A stretch of 64,000 bases of DNA from Paenarthrobacter sp. GOM3 (GCF_018215265.2 NZ_CP136562.1:744001-808000), one strand, 5' to 3'; counted from the stretch's first letter, positions 40,778 to 50,728 are shown. The notes: a model not told the origin generated them from the sequence alone. Numbers and translations are program-made.

Positions 40778-42943
40778 ATGGCCAACAATTCCCCGAACGC
40801 TGCCGTTTCCGTGCAATCACCTACCGAACAGCAAGCCCTGGCGTGCCTGCGGGAGTTGGTGGGACACCCTGAAGCCCAGTTCCACGACGGCCAGTATGAA
40901 GCCATTGAAGCGTTGGTGGATGCCGGCCGCAGGGCATTGGTGGTCCAGAGGACAGGCTGGGGTAAATCCGCCGTCTACTTCGTGGCGTCCTTGCTCCTAC
41001 GCCGCCGTGGCGCCGGCCCGACGCTGATTGTTTCCCCGCTGCTGGCGCTCATGCGCGACCAGGTGGCTGCAGCCGCCCGGGCAGGGGTGCGCGCCGTGGC
41101 CATCAACTCCGCGAACGCCCTTGAATGGGATACCGTCCTGGCACAGCTGGCCGCCGACGAAGTTGATGTACTCCTGGTTTCACCGGAGCGCCTCACCAAT
41201 CCTTCTTTCCGGGAAAACCAGCTTCCGGAGCTCATTCGCAGGACCGGCCTTTTGGTCATTGACGAAGCCCACTGTATTTCGGACTGGGGTCACGACTTCC
41301 GGCCCGACTACCGGCGCATTGCCGACCTCATTGCCCAATTGCCGGAGTCGGTTCCGGTGCTGGCAACAACGGCAACGGCCAACTCCCGCGTGGTCCACGA
41401 CATCGAGGAACAACTTGGTGCCGGAGTCCTGACCATCCGTGGGGCCCTGGGCAGGGAGTCCCTGCGGCTGGGCGTCCTCACCTTGCCCGACTCCCGGGAC
41501 CGGTTGGGATGGCTGCTGACACATCTTAAGGACATGCCCGGCAGCGGCATCATTTACACGCTCACCGTTTCAGCTGCCGAGGACACAGCCCGGCTCCTCG
41601 CTGAGGCCGGACACAACGTCCTGTCCTACACAGGCCGGACGGACCCTGCAGACCGGGAGCGCGCAGAACAACTGCTCAAGGACAACGAGGTGAAGGCACT
41701 GGTGGCCACATCGGCCCTGGGCATGGGTTTCGACAAGCCGGACCTGGGTTTTGTCATCCACCTTGGCGCGCCGTCATCGCCTGTTGCCTACTACCAGCAG
41801 GTCGGCCGCGCAGGCCGTGGAGCGGCCAACGCAGATGTCCTGCTGCTTCCGGGCTCCGAGGACCGCGAGATCTGGCAGTATTTTGCGACAGCTTCCATGC
41901 CGTCCGCTGAAAAGGCCGATGCTGTGCTTGGTGCCCTCGGGGAAGCAGGCTCCGCTTTGTCCACCGTCGCTCTGGAGGCCCGCGTGGACCTCCGCCGCAC
42001 GCCCTTGGAACTCCTCCTCAAGGTCCTTGCCGTGGACGGGGCAGTTGAACGCGTAGGCGGCGGCTGGAGAGCAACCGGGAGCCCCTGGCATTACGACGCC
42101 GAGCGGTACGCACGTATCGCCGAGGCGCGGGTGGACGAGCAGGACTCCATGGTGATCTACCAGGACACGGCCGGCTGCCGCATGGAGTACATCACCTCCG
42201 TGCTCGACGACGAAACCGCAGCAGCCTGCGGTCGCTGCGACAATTGCGCCGGCCGATGGTTCCCCGTGGACGTGGCAGCCTCGGCAGCCGATGCCGCTGG
42301 CCAGACCCTACGACGCGCCGGTATTGCCGTGGAGCCGCGACTCCAATGGCCCAGCGGCATGGATCGGCTGGGGGTGGCGGTCAAGGGGAAGATCAAGCCA
42401 GATCAAAGCGTCTCAGAAGGCCGGGTCCTGGCCAGGCTGACAGACCTGGGCTGGGGTGGTGCGCTGCGCGAATTGTTTGCCGCTGGTTCCCGGGACCGCG
42501 CCGTGGATCCCGCCATGCTGCAGGCCTGCGTCCAAGTGCTGCGGGAATGGTCGGGAGCCGAAGGCGGAACTCCGTGGAGCGGAGTGGGCCGCCCGGCGGC
42601 CGTGGTCAGCATCCCGTCAAGGAGTAAGCCGCAGCTGGTGGAATCCCTGGCGCAGGGAATAGCCGGCATCGGAAGGATGCCCTACCTGGGCCAGTTGCAG
42701 CCCCAGCACGGTGGGCCAACGGGAGCTCGTGGTGGCAACAGCGCCTACAGGCTTGCCGGCGTCTGGGACCGGCTTGTTGTGGGCCCGGACCTTGCCCAGG
42801 CCCTCGCTGGTACCGGCGGCCAGCCCGTGCTGCTGGTGGACGACCTCATCGATAGCCGCTGGACCATGACGGTTTCGGCCTTGGCCTTGCGCCAAGCCGG
42901 TGTGGGAGCCGTTCTTCCCCTTGCCTTGGCGCAAGCGGGATAG
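40778..42943 (+). CDS. RecQ-type DNA helicase fused to a phosphoribosyltransferase-like domain
   Basis: 721 residues from the ATG at 40778. SF2 helicase: Walker A TGWGKSAVYF (Lys63), DEAHCISDWGHDFRPDY, TTATANSRVV, motif VI QQVGRAGRG. A zinc-binding RQC-like part has CGRCDNC. Residues about 600-721 do not match a RecQ HRDC domain; they end PVLLVDDLIDSRWTMTVS, a PRPP-binding loop of the type I phosphoribosyltransferase fold as in ComF. Family knowledge: RecQ unwinds 3'-5' during repair. The added domain is unexplained and may bind nucleotides or PRPP. Confidence 0.9.
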   Translation: MANNSPNAAVSVQSPTEQQALACLRELVGHPEAQFHDGQYEAIEALVDAGRRALVVQRTGWGKSAVYFVASLLLRRRGAGPTLIVSPLLALMRDQVAAAARAGVRAVAINSANALEWDTVLAQLAADEVDVLLVSPERLTNPSFRENQLPELIRRTGLLVIDEAHCISDWGHDFRPDYRRIADLIAQLPESVPVLATTATANSRVVHDIEEQLGAGVLTIRGALGRESLRLGVLTLPDSRDRLGWLLTHLKDMPGSGIIYTLTVSAAEDTARLLAEAGHNVLSYTGRTDPADRERAEQLLKDNEVKALVATSALGMGFDKPDLGFVIHLGAPSSPVAYYQQVGRAGRGAANADVLLLPGSEDREIWQYFATASMPSAEKADAVLGALGEAGSALSTVALEARVDLRRTPLELLLKVLAVDGAVERVGGGWRATGSPWHYDAERYARIAEARVDEQDSMVIYQDTAGCRMEYITSVLDDETAAACGRCDNCAGRWFPVDVAASAADAAGQTLRRAGIAVEPRLQWPSGMDRLGVAVKGKIKPDQSVSEGRVLARLTDLGWGGALRELFAAGSRDRAVDPAMLQACVQVLREWSGAEGGTPWSGVGRPAAVVSIPSRSKPQLVESLAQGIAGIGRMPYLGQLQPQHGGPTGARGGNSAYRLAGVWDRLVVGPDLAQALAGTGGQPVLLVDDLIDSRWTMTVSALALRQAGVGAVLPLALAQAG

Positions 42944-43057
42944 TCGGGCGGGGTACAAGAACGTCATGTTGTGATCGCTCCCACTGTGCCTCTATAGGAT
43001 CGAGCCAACACGCCAGCGGCCTGTCACGGGCCGTCAGCCAGATCCTGGACCGGAGCC

Positions 43058-44491
43058 ATGAGCACAAACCCCAGCAACACAGAAGTCGACACCTCCAGCG
43101 AAACCAGCTGGCGGCCGCGCCTGGCCCTGTTGGTGGCTGCAACGTTCTTCATGGAGTTCCTCGACGGCACCATCCTCACCACGGCAATTCCCAGCATCGC
43201 CTCCGATTTCCGCGTGGCTCCGGCCGACATCAACATCACCATGACCGCGTACCTGGTGACAGTGGCAATGGGTATCCCACTCAGCAGTTGGTTGGCTGAA
43301 CGGTTCGGCGCTCGCCGGATCTTTTGCCTCGCCATATCTGTGTTCACCATCGCCTCCCTGCTCTGCGCCGTGAGCACTGACCTGTCCATGCTCACCCTCA
43401 GCAGGGTGGCACAGGGCATGGGCGGGGCCATGATGGTCCCCGTCGGCACTCTGGTGGTGTTGCGCGGGACGCCGAAATCCGAGCTCCTCCGAGCCACTGC
43501 GTACTTGGTGTGGCCTGGCCTCCTTGCCCCGGTCCTGGCTCCGATGGTCGGTGGCGCGCTCACTACCTTCTTGTCCTGGCACTGGATCTTCATCATCAAT
43601 GTGCCCCTTGGCCTCGCTGCCTTCATTGCCGCGCTCAGGCTGGTGCCGCGGACCCAGTTCGATTCCCATCGCCGGCTTGACTGGTTTGGGCTCCTGCTGA
43701 CCACACTGGGTGTGGGTGCCCTGGTGGTGGGGTTGGAAACCTTGGGCGGCCACGCGTCCAACGTGCTTGCCATTGTGGTGGTCGCTGCGGGAGTGTTGTC
43801 GCTCGCGGGCGCTGTCTGGTGGATGCGGAAAGCCAGCGTTCCCCTGTTCAACCTCAGCGTTTTCGGGACCAGGACGTTCAGGGCGACCTCCACGGGCGGC
43901 TTCATTTACCGGCTGACCATCAGTTCGGTGCCTTTCCTGTTGCCGCTGATGTTCCAGGATGGCTTTGGCTGGGATCCCCTCAAAGCCGGTGTCATGGTCG
44001 CCGCCGTATTCGTCGGCAATATTGGGATCAAGCCGGCCACGACGCCCCTTATCCGGCGCTTCGGGTTCAAGCCGGTGCTGGTGTTCGCGTCGTTCGCCTC
44101 CGCCGTGACGTTTGCGCTGTGCGCGTTCCTGGATGCCCAAACTCCTGAGCCCATGATTTTCGCTTTGCTGCTTTTCAGCGGAGCTTTCCGTTCCATCGGC
44201 TTCTCCGCGTACGCCTCGGTGCAGTACGCGGACATCGTGCCGGGGCAGCTGCCCTCGGCCAACGCAATCTCTGCCACGCTGGTCCAGTTGGCGGCTGCGG
44301 CCGGGATCGCGGTGGGAGCTTTGTTCCTGCGCCTGTTCGAAACGACGCACCTCCTGGGTGGTGACCAGGTGGCGGCTTACAAGGGGGCGTTCCTTGCGAT
44401 GGCCGTCCTGATGCTGATCAGCACGGTGGACAGCCTGACCCTCCACCGGCACGCGGGCGCGGAAGTGAGCGGCGGAGCGAAGCGCCGTTAA
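43058..44491 (+). CDS. MFS multidrug exporter, DHA2 (EmrB/QacA) type
   Basis: 477 residues, about 14 helices. FMEFLDGTILTTAIPSIA (TM1, with the acidic residue of the D1 motif), LSSWLAERFGARRIF (motif A) and GPG-like LVWPGLLAPVLAPMVGGAL (motif C, typical of antiporters) identify an H+-coupled drug exporter. It is alone, followed by a bidirectional terminator. The substrate is unknown. Confidence 0.9.
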   Translation: MSTNPSNTEVDTSSETSWRPRLALLVAATFFMEFLDGTILTTAIPSIASDFRVAPADINITMTAYLVTVAMGIPLSSWLAERFGARRIFCLAISVFTIASLLCAVSTDLSMLTLSRVAQGMGGAMMVPVGTLVVLRGTPKSELLRATAYLVWPGLLAPVLAPMVGGALTTFLSWHWIFIINVPLGLAAFIAALRLVPRTQFDSHRRLDWFGLLLTTLGVGALVVGLETLGGHASNVLAIVVVAAGVLSLAGAVWWMRKASVPLFNLSVFGTRTFRATSTGGFIYRLTISSVPFLLPLMFQDGFGWDPLKAGVMVAAVFVGNIGIKPATTPLIRRFGFKPVLVFASFASAVTFALCAFLDAQTPEPMIFALLLFSGAFRSIGFSAYASVQYADIVPGQLPSANAISATLVQLAAAAGIAVGALFLRLFETTHLLGGDQVAAYKGAFLAMAVLMLISTVDSLTLHRHAGAEVSGGAKRR

Positions 44492-44498
44492 ACGCAAA

Positions 44499-44524
44499 AG
44501 GTCCCGGTTCGAAAACCGGGACCT
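44499..44524. terminator. Bidirectional terminator
   Basis: AGGTCCCGGTT / AACCGGGACCT around CGAA. It follows the MFS gene by 7 bp and tRNA-Ser by 5 bp and has a short T run on the minus-strand side. Confidence 0.88.
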
Positions 44525-44529
44525 ATTCG

Positions 44530-44617
44530 CGGAGACGGGGGGATTTGAACCCCCGGTGGAGTTGTGCCCCACACTTCATTAGCAGTGAAGCCCATTCGGC
44601 CGCTCTGGCACGTCTCC
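44530..44617 (-). tRNA. tRNA-Ser (anticodon GCT)
   Basis: Class II tRNA: acceptor GGAGACG/CGTCTCC, anticodon stem CTTCA/TGAAG with loop CTGCTAA, long variable arm, T arm GGGGTTCAAATCCCC, discriminator G. The CCA end is not encoded. Confidence 0.96.
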
Positions 44618-44682
44618 CTTTGCTATTGCTAGCCCACCAAGGATACGCAGAACCTGCACTCCAGCGCAAAACCAGCTGTTGG

Positions 44683-46914
44683 TTAGTTGCTTCCGGCCAG
44701 CGAACGCCACAGGAAGTGGTTGCTCCGGGCCTGCAGTGCGGCGGCCTGCCGGTTGTCCGATGCTCCCGCGTGACCGCCCTCCAAGGCCTCGTGGAACCAG
44801 ACATTCGGGATGCCCATGGCTTGCATGCGGGCGGCCATCTTTCGGGCTTGGACGGGGCCTACCCGATCATCGGACGTGGCAGTCCAAATGAAGGTTTCCG
44901 GGTATTCCACGCCGTCATGCAGGAGGTGGTACGGCGAGAACGTGCGGATGAACTCCCACTGTCCAGGCACGTCCGGGTCGCCGTACTCGGCGATCCAGGA
45001 GTACCCCGCGGACAGCTTGGTGTAGCGGCGCATGTCCAGGAGTGGCACCCCGCAGGACACAGCGCCGAACAGTTCCGGGTACTGGGTCAGCATGTTGCCT
45101 ACCAGCAGCCCGCCGTTGGATCCACCCACGCAGCCCAGGCGGCGTCGGCTGGTAACGCCCCGGGAGATGAGGTCCTTCGCGACGGCGGCGAAGTCCTCGT
45201 AGGCGCGGAGGCGGTTCTCCTGGAGCGCCGCGCGGTGCCAGGACGGTCCGTATTCGCCGCCTCCACGGATGTTGGCCACCACGTACACGCCGCCTCGCGA
45301 GTGTGCGCCACCTCCGTCGTCGGACGCTACACCGGAGGTGCGCCGCTCAAGCCACGCCCGCCCGATTGTGCCGCTGTACGCGGGCGTCCGGGAGATCTCG
45401 AACCCGCCGTAGCCGGAGAGCTGGGTGGGGTTCTGGCCGTCCAGGACCAGGTCCTTGGACGCGACCTGGAAGTAGGGGACCTTGGTTCCGTCCGCCGAGA
45501 CGGCGAAGTGTTGCTGGACTTCATAGTCCGCTTCGTTGAAGAACGACGGCGATCGCTTCACCACCACGTGTTGGCTCACCACGCCCCCGTCCGCGCCCGA
45601 GGGCGAAGCAGGGGCGAGTGTTCCACGGGTCAGTGTGGTGGGGGTGGTGAAGCCGGTGGCCACGAGCCAGAAGTCGTTGCCGGCGGCTCCAGGGTCTTCA
45701 TCGTCCACGGCGTAGGCGTTCACGTCGTGGAGCGGAGGGCAGGCGTCCAGGGCGGTTGAAGCCCACGCTTCATCGGAGTCGACAACTGACGGATCCAAAA
45801 CCCGGATTTCGGAGGAGACATCGCGGAGGAGGTTCAGCAGGAGGTAGTCCCTGGTCCAGCTCCAGGACTGCAAGGATGTGTGCTCATCGGGCGAAAACAG
45901 CACCACCAAGGAACGTGAGCCAGCCAGGTAGTCCTCGAAGTTGGCCCCGAGCAAAGACCCTGCAGGGTAGACAACGCCGGCAACATCCCAGTCCTTCTGC
46001 GGCCGGAACAGCAGCCAGTCGCGGTGGGCGCTGATGTTCACGTCGGTGGGTACATCGATGGCCACCCAGGACCCGTCCCGCAGCACCCACGTGCTTCGGT
46101 TGTAGAAGTCGATGTAGTCAACGGCGAAGGTGCGCTCAAAGCCTGGGGTGGAGTCGTGGGCCACCATGGCCAGCATGTGGTCCTCGGGGATTTCGAAGAG
46201 CTGTTCAGCATCGGCCAAGGCCTGGCCGCGGCGAAGCTTGACACCGGTCCGGGCGTAAGAGGAGGTCGTGGCAGGGAGCCCCTCGGCGGTGCTGGACACC
46301 AGCAGGGTGTCGGCATCGAGCCAGCTGACGTTGCCCTTGGCTGTGGGGAGGTCGAAGCCGCCCTCGACGAAGGTGCGCGATTCGACGTCGAACTCGCGGT
46401 GACGGTCCGCGTCGCCGCCGTCGGGGGACAGCGACACCATGGCCAGGCGGTACTCGCTTCCGTCCTGGGGCCGGAGGAAACCAGCTCCATGGAATACCCA
46501 TTCGACGCCCTCCGCAGCGGCAAGCGCATCAACGTCCAGGAGGACGTCCCATTCAGGCGCGTCGGTGAGGTAGCTCTCCCACGTGGTGCGGCGCCAGAGT
46601 CCCTTGGGGTGTTCCTGGTCTTTCCAGAAGTTGTAGTAGTGCTCCCCGCGCTTGGAGACCATGGCGATGCGGTCCGTGGAATCGAGGACCTCAAGGATTC
46701 CGGCTTCGACGGCGGCGTATTCGGCGTCCTCAAGCAGTTCTTCGGTGCGCGCGTTTTGTTCCCGGACCCAAGCCAGCTGCTCTTCGCCGTGGATGTCTTC
46801 GAGCCAGACGTTTTCATCCGTGGGTTCAGGCGCAACCTCTGCGGCGTGGCGCGGACGGGCCGGCGCAGTGTCGTTCTCGGGAAGTGGCGTCTGATCAGCT
46901 GCTGTGGTGGTCAT
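44683..46914 (-). CDS. Prolyl oligopeptidase family (S9) serine peptidase
   Basis: 743 residues from the ATG at 46914. The N-terminal part (about 1-450) is a beta-propeller, and the C-terminal part is an alpha/beta-hydrolase: Ser599 in GGSNGGLLV, Asp at about 682 in TSDDRVGP, His715 in EGGHAG. The DARGGGEYG-like ANIRGGGEYGPSWH segment is diagnostic for prolyl oligopeptidases. No signal peptide, so cytosolic. It cleaves short peptides after proline or basic residues. Divergent from the FAD/NAD(P) gene by 60 bp. Confidence 0.93.
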   Translation of the reverse strand: MTTTAADQTPLPENDTAPARPRHAAEVAPEPTDENVWLEDIHGEEQLAWVREQNARTEELLEDAEYAAVEAGILEVLDSTDRIAMVSKRGEHYYNFWKDQEHPKGLWRRTTWESYLTDAPEWDVLLDVDALAAAEGVEWVFHGAGFLRPQDGSEYRLAMVSLSPDGGDADRHREFDVESRTFVEGGFDLPTAKGNVSWLDADTLLVSSTAEGLPATTSSYARTGVKLRRGQALADAEQLFEIPEDHMLAMVAHDSTPGFERTFAVDYIDFYNRSTWVLRDGSWVAIDVPTDVNISAHRDWLLFRPQKDWDVAGVVYPAGSLLGANFEDYLAGSRSLVVLFSPDEHTSLQSWSWTRDYLLLNLLRDVSSEIRVLDPSVVDSDEAWASTALDACPPLHDVNAYAVDDEDPGAAGNDFWLVATGFTTPTTLTRGTLAPASPSGADGGVVSQHVVVKRSPSFFNEADYEVQQHFAVSADGTKVPYFQVASKDLVLDGQNPTQLSGYGGFEISRTPAYSGTIGRAWLERRTSGVASDDGGGAHSRGGVYVVANIRGGGEYGPSWHRAALQENRLRAYEDFAAVAKDLISRGVTSRRRLGCVGGSNGGLLVGNMLTQYPELFGAVSCGVPLLDMRRYTKLSAGYSWIAEYGDPDVPGQWEFIRTFSPYHLLHDGVEYPETFIWTATSDDRVGPVQARKMAARMQAMGIPNVWFHEALEGGHAGASDNRQAAALQARSNHFLWRSLAGSN

Positions 46915-46974
46915 CGCCCCATCCAAGCAACACTGTTCAACAGTAAGCAAGTCACGCAGAAGTTAGGCTTGAGC

Positions 46975-48939
46975 GTGGCTAAATCCCAAACCAACCGTGT
47001 CGCCCTGCTGGGGGCGGGCCCTCGGGGCACCAGCGTCCTTGAGCGGTTGCTCGCGAATTGGGCCGCTGCGGGCACCCCTGCGCAGCGCGCAGAGGGGACC
47101 ACCCTGCACATTGATGTGGTGGATCCCTTCCCCGCGGGTTCGGGCCACGTTTGGCAGCCGGGGCAGTCCCGGCTCTACCTGATGAACACCCAGTCGTTTT
47201 ATCCGACCCTCATCCCTGAAGATCCCAGGCTCGCTCCGCCGCTGGCAGGTGGTTCGTTCGACCAGTGGCGCGAGGCCCGGCGTCGTGATGGCTTGGGACT
47301 GGACGACGCCGAAAAGGCGGAGCTTGCCACCCTCGAATCGCATGACTTCCCCAGCCGTGCCCTGTATGGGCGGTACTTGCGCCAAACGCTTGACGGGTTG
47401 CTCGAACGGCTGCCCGACGGCGTCGAGGTCACGTTCCATGAGACCTCAGCCGTGGCGGCGCGACCGGTGAAGGACGGAACCAAAAACGCGTTCGACGTCG
47501 AACTCGCCAACGGTGCGATCCTCACCGTCGGCTCCGTGGTCCTCGCACTGGGTCATATCGAGTCCCGGCTAAATCCCGAGCAGAGGTCTTTCAAGAGCGC
47601 CGCGGAGGAGCAAGGGCTGCTCTATTTCCCGCCAGCACCGCCGGCGGACGTCGACTGGGAGGCAGTGCCGGATAACGAGCCGGTGCTGATCCGCGGAATG
47701 GGTTTGAACTTCTTCGACGTCATGGGTCAGCTGACTGAGGGCCGTGGCGGCAAGTTCGTCGAGGCCGGTTCTCCCGGGGCAGGCGTGCTGGAGTATCGGG
47801 CATCGGGCAGGGAACCCAGGATCATTGCTGCCTCCCGGCGTGGCACTCCTTACCGTGCCAAGGCGGGGCTGGCCGGCTACTACCCCAGCAGCATCACCAT
47901 GCGCTACCTGACCGAGGACGCCGTGGACCGGTTCCGTGCGGCCGGAATCCAGCCCGGTTTCGACCACGACCTTTGGCCGCTGCTCCACCGTGATGCACTG
48001 TGGGCGTATTACTCAACGCTGGCCCGTTCACAACCCACGGCGATCAAGGATCCGGCGCAGTTCCTGGCGGACCTCGAGGATGCGCTCCAACCGCACGCGC
48101 ACACCACCGCGAAGTGGGAAATCGACGTGGGTGATCTCGTGGAAAAGCACGTCGTGGCTTCCCGCCGGCTGAATCTTCGCGGACTCGCCGCGCCGCTGGC
48201 CGGACGTACCTTTGCGTCAAGGCGGGAGCTGGACGCGGCAGTCACGGTATACCTGGATGACGATGCGCGGCGATCGGCCCTGGGCGAATCGGACCCCGTG
48301 AAGATGGCAATCGGTGCGCTCCACACCGGCCGGGCGATCCTGAAATCCGTGGTGGCTGATGGTGGCATCACGGACGAATCCTGGTTGGCGGGGCTTCGGG
48401 GCTGGTTCGAATCCTTCGTCGAAGGGCTGGCCAGCGGGGCGCCCGCGCTGCGTTCGGAGCAGCTGGCCGCCTTGGCGCGTGCCGGCGTCGTAAGTTTTGT
48501 TGGGCCGGACCCGAAGTTCAGCGTGGACCGGAGCGCGAAACTGTTCCGGGCGGTTTCGCCGTGGGTGCACGACGCTCCCGTGGAAGCGCGAACCCTGATC
48601 GAGGCGATGTCGCCCGCCAACAGGGTGGGCATCAACCTCTCTCCGCTGCTGGAACAGCTCATGGGTGACGGGCTGGTCCGCACCAAGATCATGATGAGCG
48701 TCGAGGGCACTCCCATGCAGACCACCGGCCTGGACGTTGTGCCGCATCCGTATCGGCCCTTGGCGGCCAACGGGTCGGTCACCGAAAACCTGTACGTGCT
48801 GGGCCTGCAGTTGTCCGCTTCACAGTGGGGCACGGCCATCGCGGCCGAGGCACGGCCCCGGACCGGGCAGGCCTATGCCAGCGGACAGCGGACCCTCCGC
48901 GATGCCGATGAGATTGCGCGTAGCATTCTGGCCCGCTGA
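46975..48939 (+). CDS. Large FAD/NAD(P)-binding protein
   Basis: 654 residues from a GTG at 46975; the frame is open far upstream but that part is antisense to the peptidase gene. The N-terminus has a dinucleotide site of unusual form (VALLGAGPRGTSVLERLL) and a second segment (AILTVGSVVLALGHIES). The layout matches FAD-NAD(P)-binding (HpaC/IucD-like, Pfam NAD_binding_9) proteins of Actinobacteria, whose reactions are mostly unknown. A small palindrome ACTGTT-C-AACAGT lies in the divergent promoter gap (46932-46944). Confidence 0.78.
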   Translation: MAKSQTNRVALLGAGPRGTSVLERLLANWAAAGTPAQRAEGTTLHIDVVDPFPAGSGHVWQPGQSRLYLMNTQSFYPTLIPEDPRLAPPLAGGSFDQWREARRRDGLGLDDAEKAELATLESHDFPSRALYGRYLRQTLDGLLERLPDGVEVTFHETSAVAARPVKDGTKNAFDVELANGAILTVGSVVLALGHIESRLNPEQRSFKSAAEEQGLLYFPPAPPADVDWEAVPDNEPVLIRGMGLNFFDVMGQLTEGRGGKFVEAGSPGAGVLEYRASGREPRIIAASRRGTPYRAKAGLAGYYPSSITMRYLTEDAVDRFRAAGIQPGFDHDLWPLLHRDALWAYYSTLARSQPTAIKDPAQFLADLEDALQPHAHTTAKWEIDVGDLVEKHVVASRRLNLRGLAAPLAGRTFASRRELDAAVTVYLDDDARRSALGESDPVKMAIGALHTGRAILKSVVADGGITDESWLAGLRGWFESFVEGLASGAPALRSEQLAALARAGVVSFVGPDPKFSVDRSAKLFRAVSPWVHDAPVEARTLIEAMSPANRVGINLSPLLEQLMGDGLVRTKIMMSVEGTPMQTTGLDVVPHPYRPLAANGSVTENLYVLGLQLSASQWGTAIAAEARPRTGQAYASGQRTLRDADEIARSILAR

Positions 48940-49017
48940 GGACCCAGGGTTGCAGTGCCGCCCAGCCTTCGTTAGTGTGTGAGCTGCATCACCGAACTGG
49001 TGGTGCGCGCTTTTGAT

Positions 49018-49200
49018 CCGCGGCGGGAGAGCCCTGCCGGTACATCACCACAGGCGCCGTAGGAGCAAACCCTCCCCAGGAATCTCTCAGGCCCATGTAC
49101 CGCCGCGGCGAGGCAACTCTGGAAAGCAGTCCGGAACGCCGGGCTCACCGAAGGTGCAAGCAGGCCCACGCCTGCGGAAACTCTCAGGTCCATCTACAGA
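49018..49200 (+). promoter_or_regulatory. Tandem glycine riboswitch
   Basis: Two aptamers in series. The first (49018-49105) has GGGAGAGCC, GGCGCCGTAGGAGCAA and AATCTCTCAGGC, closed by CCGCGGCGG/CCGCCGCGG. The second (about 49106-49200) has GGCAACTCTGG, CACCGAAGGTGCAAGC and AACTCTCAGGTCCA. These are the gcvT-type glycine riboswitch blocks. It precedes the glycine-transport gene cycA. After the aptamers, AGGAAC (49207-49212) can pair with GTTCCT (49251-49256) right before the start codon, a possible expression platform. Confidence 0.95.
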
Positions 49201-49256
49201 GCGGGGAGGAACCCGAATCTTGTGGCACCCAGTGCCGCCTGAACGATGGAGTTCCT

Positions 49257-50723
49257 TTGACGATTCAGCGCCCACCTTCAACCGGTACCGATTCACCGCA
49301 TCTTGAGCGCCAGCTCAGCAACCGCCACATCCAGCTCATCGCCATCGGCGGAGCAATCGGAACAGGCCTTTTCATGGGATCCGGCAAAACCATCTCCGCC
49401 GCCGGCCCGTCCGTCATCTTCGTGTACATGATCATCGGCTTCATGCTGTTCTTCGTCATGCGTGCCATGGGCGAACTGCTGCTCAGCAACCTGAACTACA
49501 AATCCTTCAGCGACTTCGCAGCTGACCTCCTGGGTCCTTGGGCCGGCTTCTTCACCGGTTGGACGTACTGGTTCTGCTGGGTCATCACGGGAATCGCGGA
49601 CGTCATCGCGATAGCAGGCTACTCGCAGGAGCTGTGGCCTTCCCTTCCGCTCTGGGTGCCGGGGCTGATTACCATCGGCATCCTCCTGCTGCTGAACCTG
49701 GCAACGGTGAAGGCATTCGGCGAAACCGAGTTCTGGTTCGCCCTCATCAAGATCGTCGCCATCGCGGCCCTGATCATTGTTGGCCTGTTCATGATCTTCA
49801 GCGGCTTCCAGTCCGAAGCCGGCCCGGCCAGCTTCACCAACCTCTGGAGCCATGGAGGCTTCTTCCCGAACGAATTCATGGGCTTCGTCGCCGGATTCCA
49901 GATCGCGGTCTTCGCTTTCGTCGGCATCGAACTGGTGGGAACCACTGCGGCTGAGGCCAAGGACCCCGAAAAGAACCTGCCCAAGGCCATCAACTCGATT
50001 CCCATCCGTGTGCTCCTCTTCTACGTGGGCGCCCTGATCATCCTGATGTCCGTCACCCCATGGACCCAGTTCGCTGCCGGTCACAGTCCGTTCATTGCCA
50101 TGTTCTCGCTGGCCGGCCTGGGCGCAGCAGCCACCATCGTCAACCTGGTGGTCCTCACGTCCGCCATGTCCTCGGCCAACTCAGGGATCTACTCCACGTC
50201 CCGCATGGTGTTCGGCCTGGCCCAGGAAGGCGATGCCCCCAAGGTGTTCGGCGCGCTCTCCGGACGCAAAGTACCCCGCAACGCACTGTTCCTGTCCTGC
50301 GTTCTGTTGCTGTCCGGCGTCGTGCTCATGTACGCCGGACAGGACGTCGGTAAGGCGTTCGACATGGTGACCACCGTGTCTGCCGTCTGCTTCGTCTTCG
50401 TGTGGTCGATCATCCTGGCCAGCTACCTGGCCTTCCGGAAGCGCCGCCCCCACCTTCATGAATCTTCGGCGTTCAAAATGCCGGGTGGAGTGGCCATGGT
50501 GTGGGTGGTGTTCACCTTCTTTGCCTTCGTGCTGTGGGCGCTGACCACCCAGCCGGACACCCTGACTGCGTTGCTCGCCACGCCGCTGTGGTTCGTGATC
50601 CTGGGGGTCGCTTGGGCGGTACTCCGACGCCGTCCGGCCCACCTGGCCCGTTACGCGGCTTTCCAAGCCGAGCTGCGCAGTGATGCTGCCAGGGTCCAGG
50701 ACCCGGAGCCGGCAAACAAGTAA
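49257..50723 (+). CDS. cycA: D-serine/D-alanine/glycine permease
   Basis: 488 residues. The start is TTG at 49257 with GGAG 6-9 bases upstream; the longer ATG frame would run through the riboswitch. Very close to CycA: RHIQLIAIGGAIGTGLFMGS, FTGWTYWFCWV, VGIELVGTTAAEAKDPEK and VVLTSAMSSANSG, with 12 helices. Proton-coupled uptake of glycine, D-Ala and D-Ser across the membrane. The tandem glycine riboswitch in front fits this substrate. Confidence 0.96.
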   Translation: MTIQRPPSTGTDSPHLERQLSNRHIQLIAIGGAIGTGLFMGSGKTISAAGPSVIFVYMIIGFMLFFVMRAMGELLLSNLNYKSFSDFAADLLGPWAGFFTGWTYWFCWVITGIADVIAIAGYSQELWPSLPLWVPGLITIGILLLLNLATVKAFGETEFWFALIKIVAIAALIIVGLFMIFSGFQSEAGPASFTNLWSHGGFFPNEFMGFVAGFQIAVFAFVGIELVGTTAAEAKDPEKNLPKAINSIPIRVLLFYVGALIILMSVTPWTQFAAGHSPFIAMFSLAGLGAAATIVNLVVLTSAMSSANSGIYSTSRMVFGLAQEGDAPKVFGALSGRKVPRNALFLSCVLLLSGVVLMYAGQDVGKAFDMVTTVSAVCFVFVWSIILASYLAFRKRRPHLHESSAFKMPGGVAMVWVVFTFFAFVLWALTTQPDTLTALLATPLWFVILGVAWAVLRRRPAHLARYAAFQAELRSDAARVQDPEPANK

Positions 50724-50728
50724 CCACA

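Noticed and set aside
46024..46974. Upstream extension of the FAD/NAD(P)-binding protein frame
   Set aside because: It runs antisense through the S9 peptidase. The GTG at 46975 begins exactly at the dinucleotide-binding motif.
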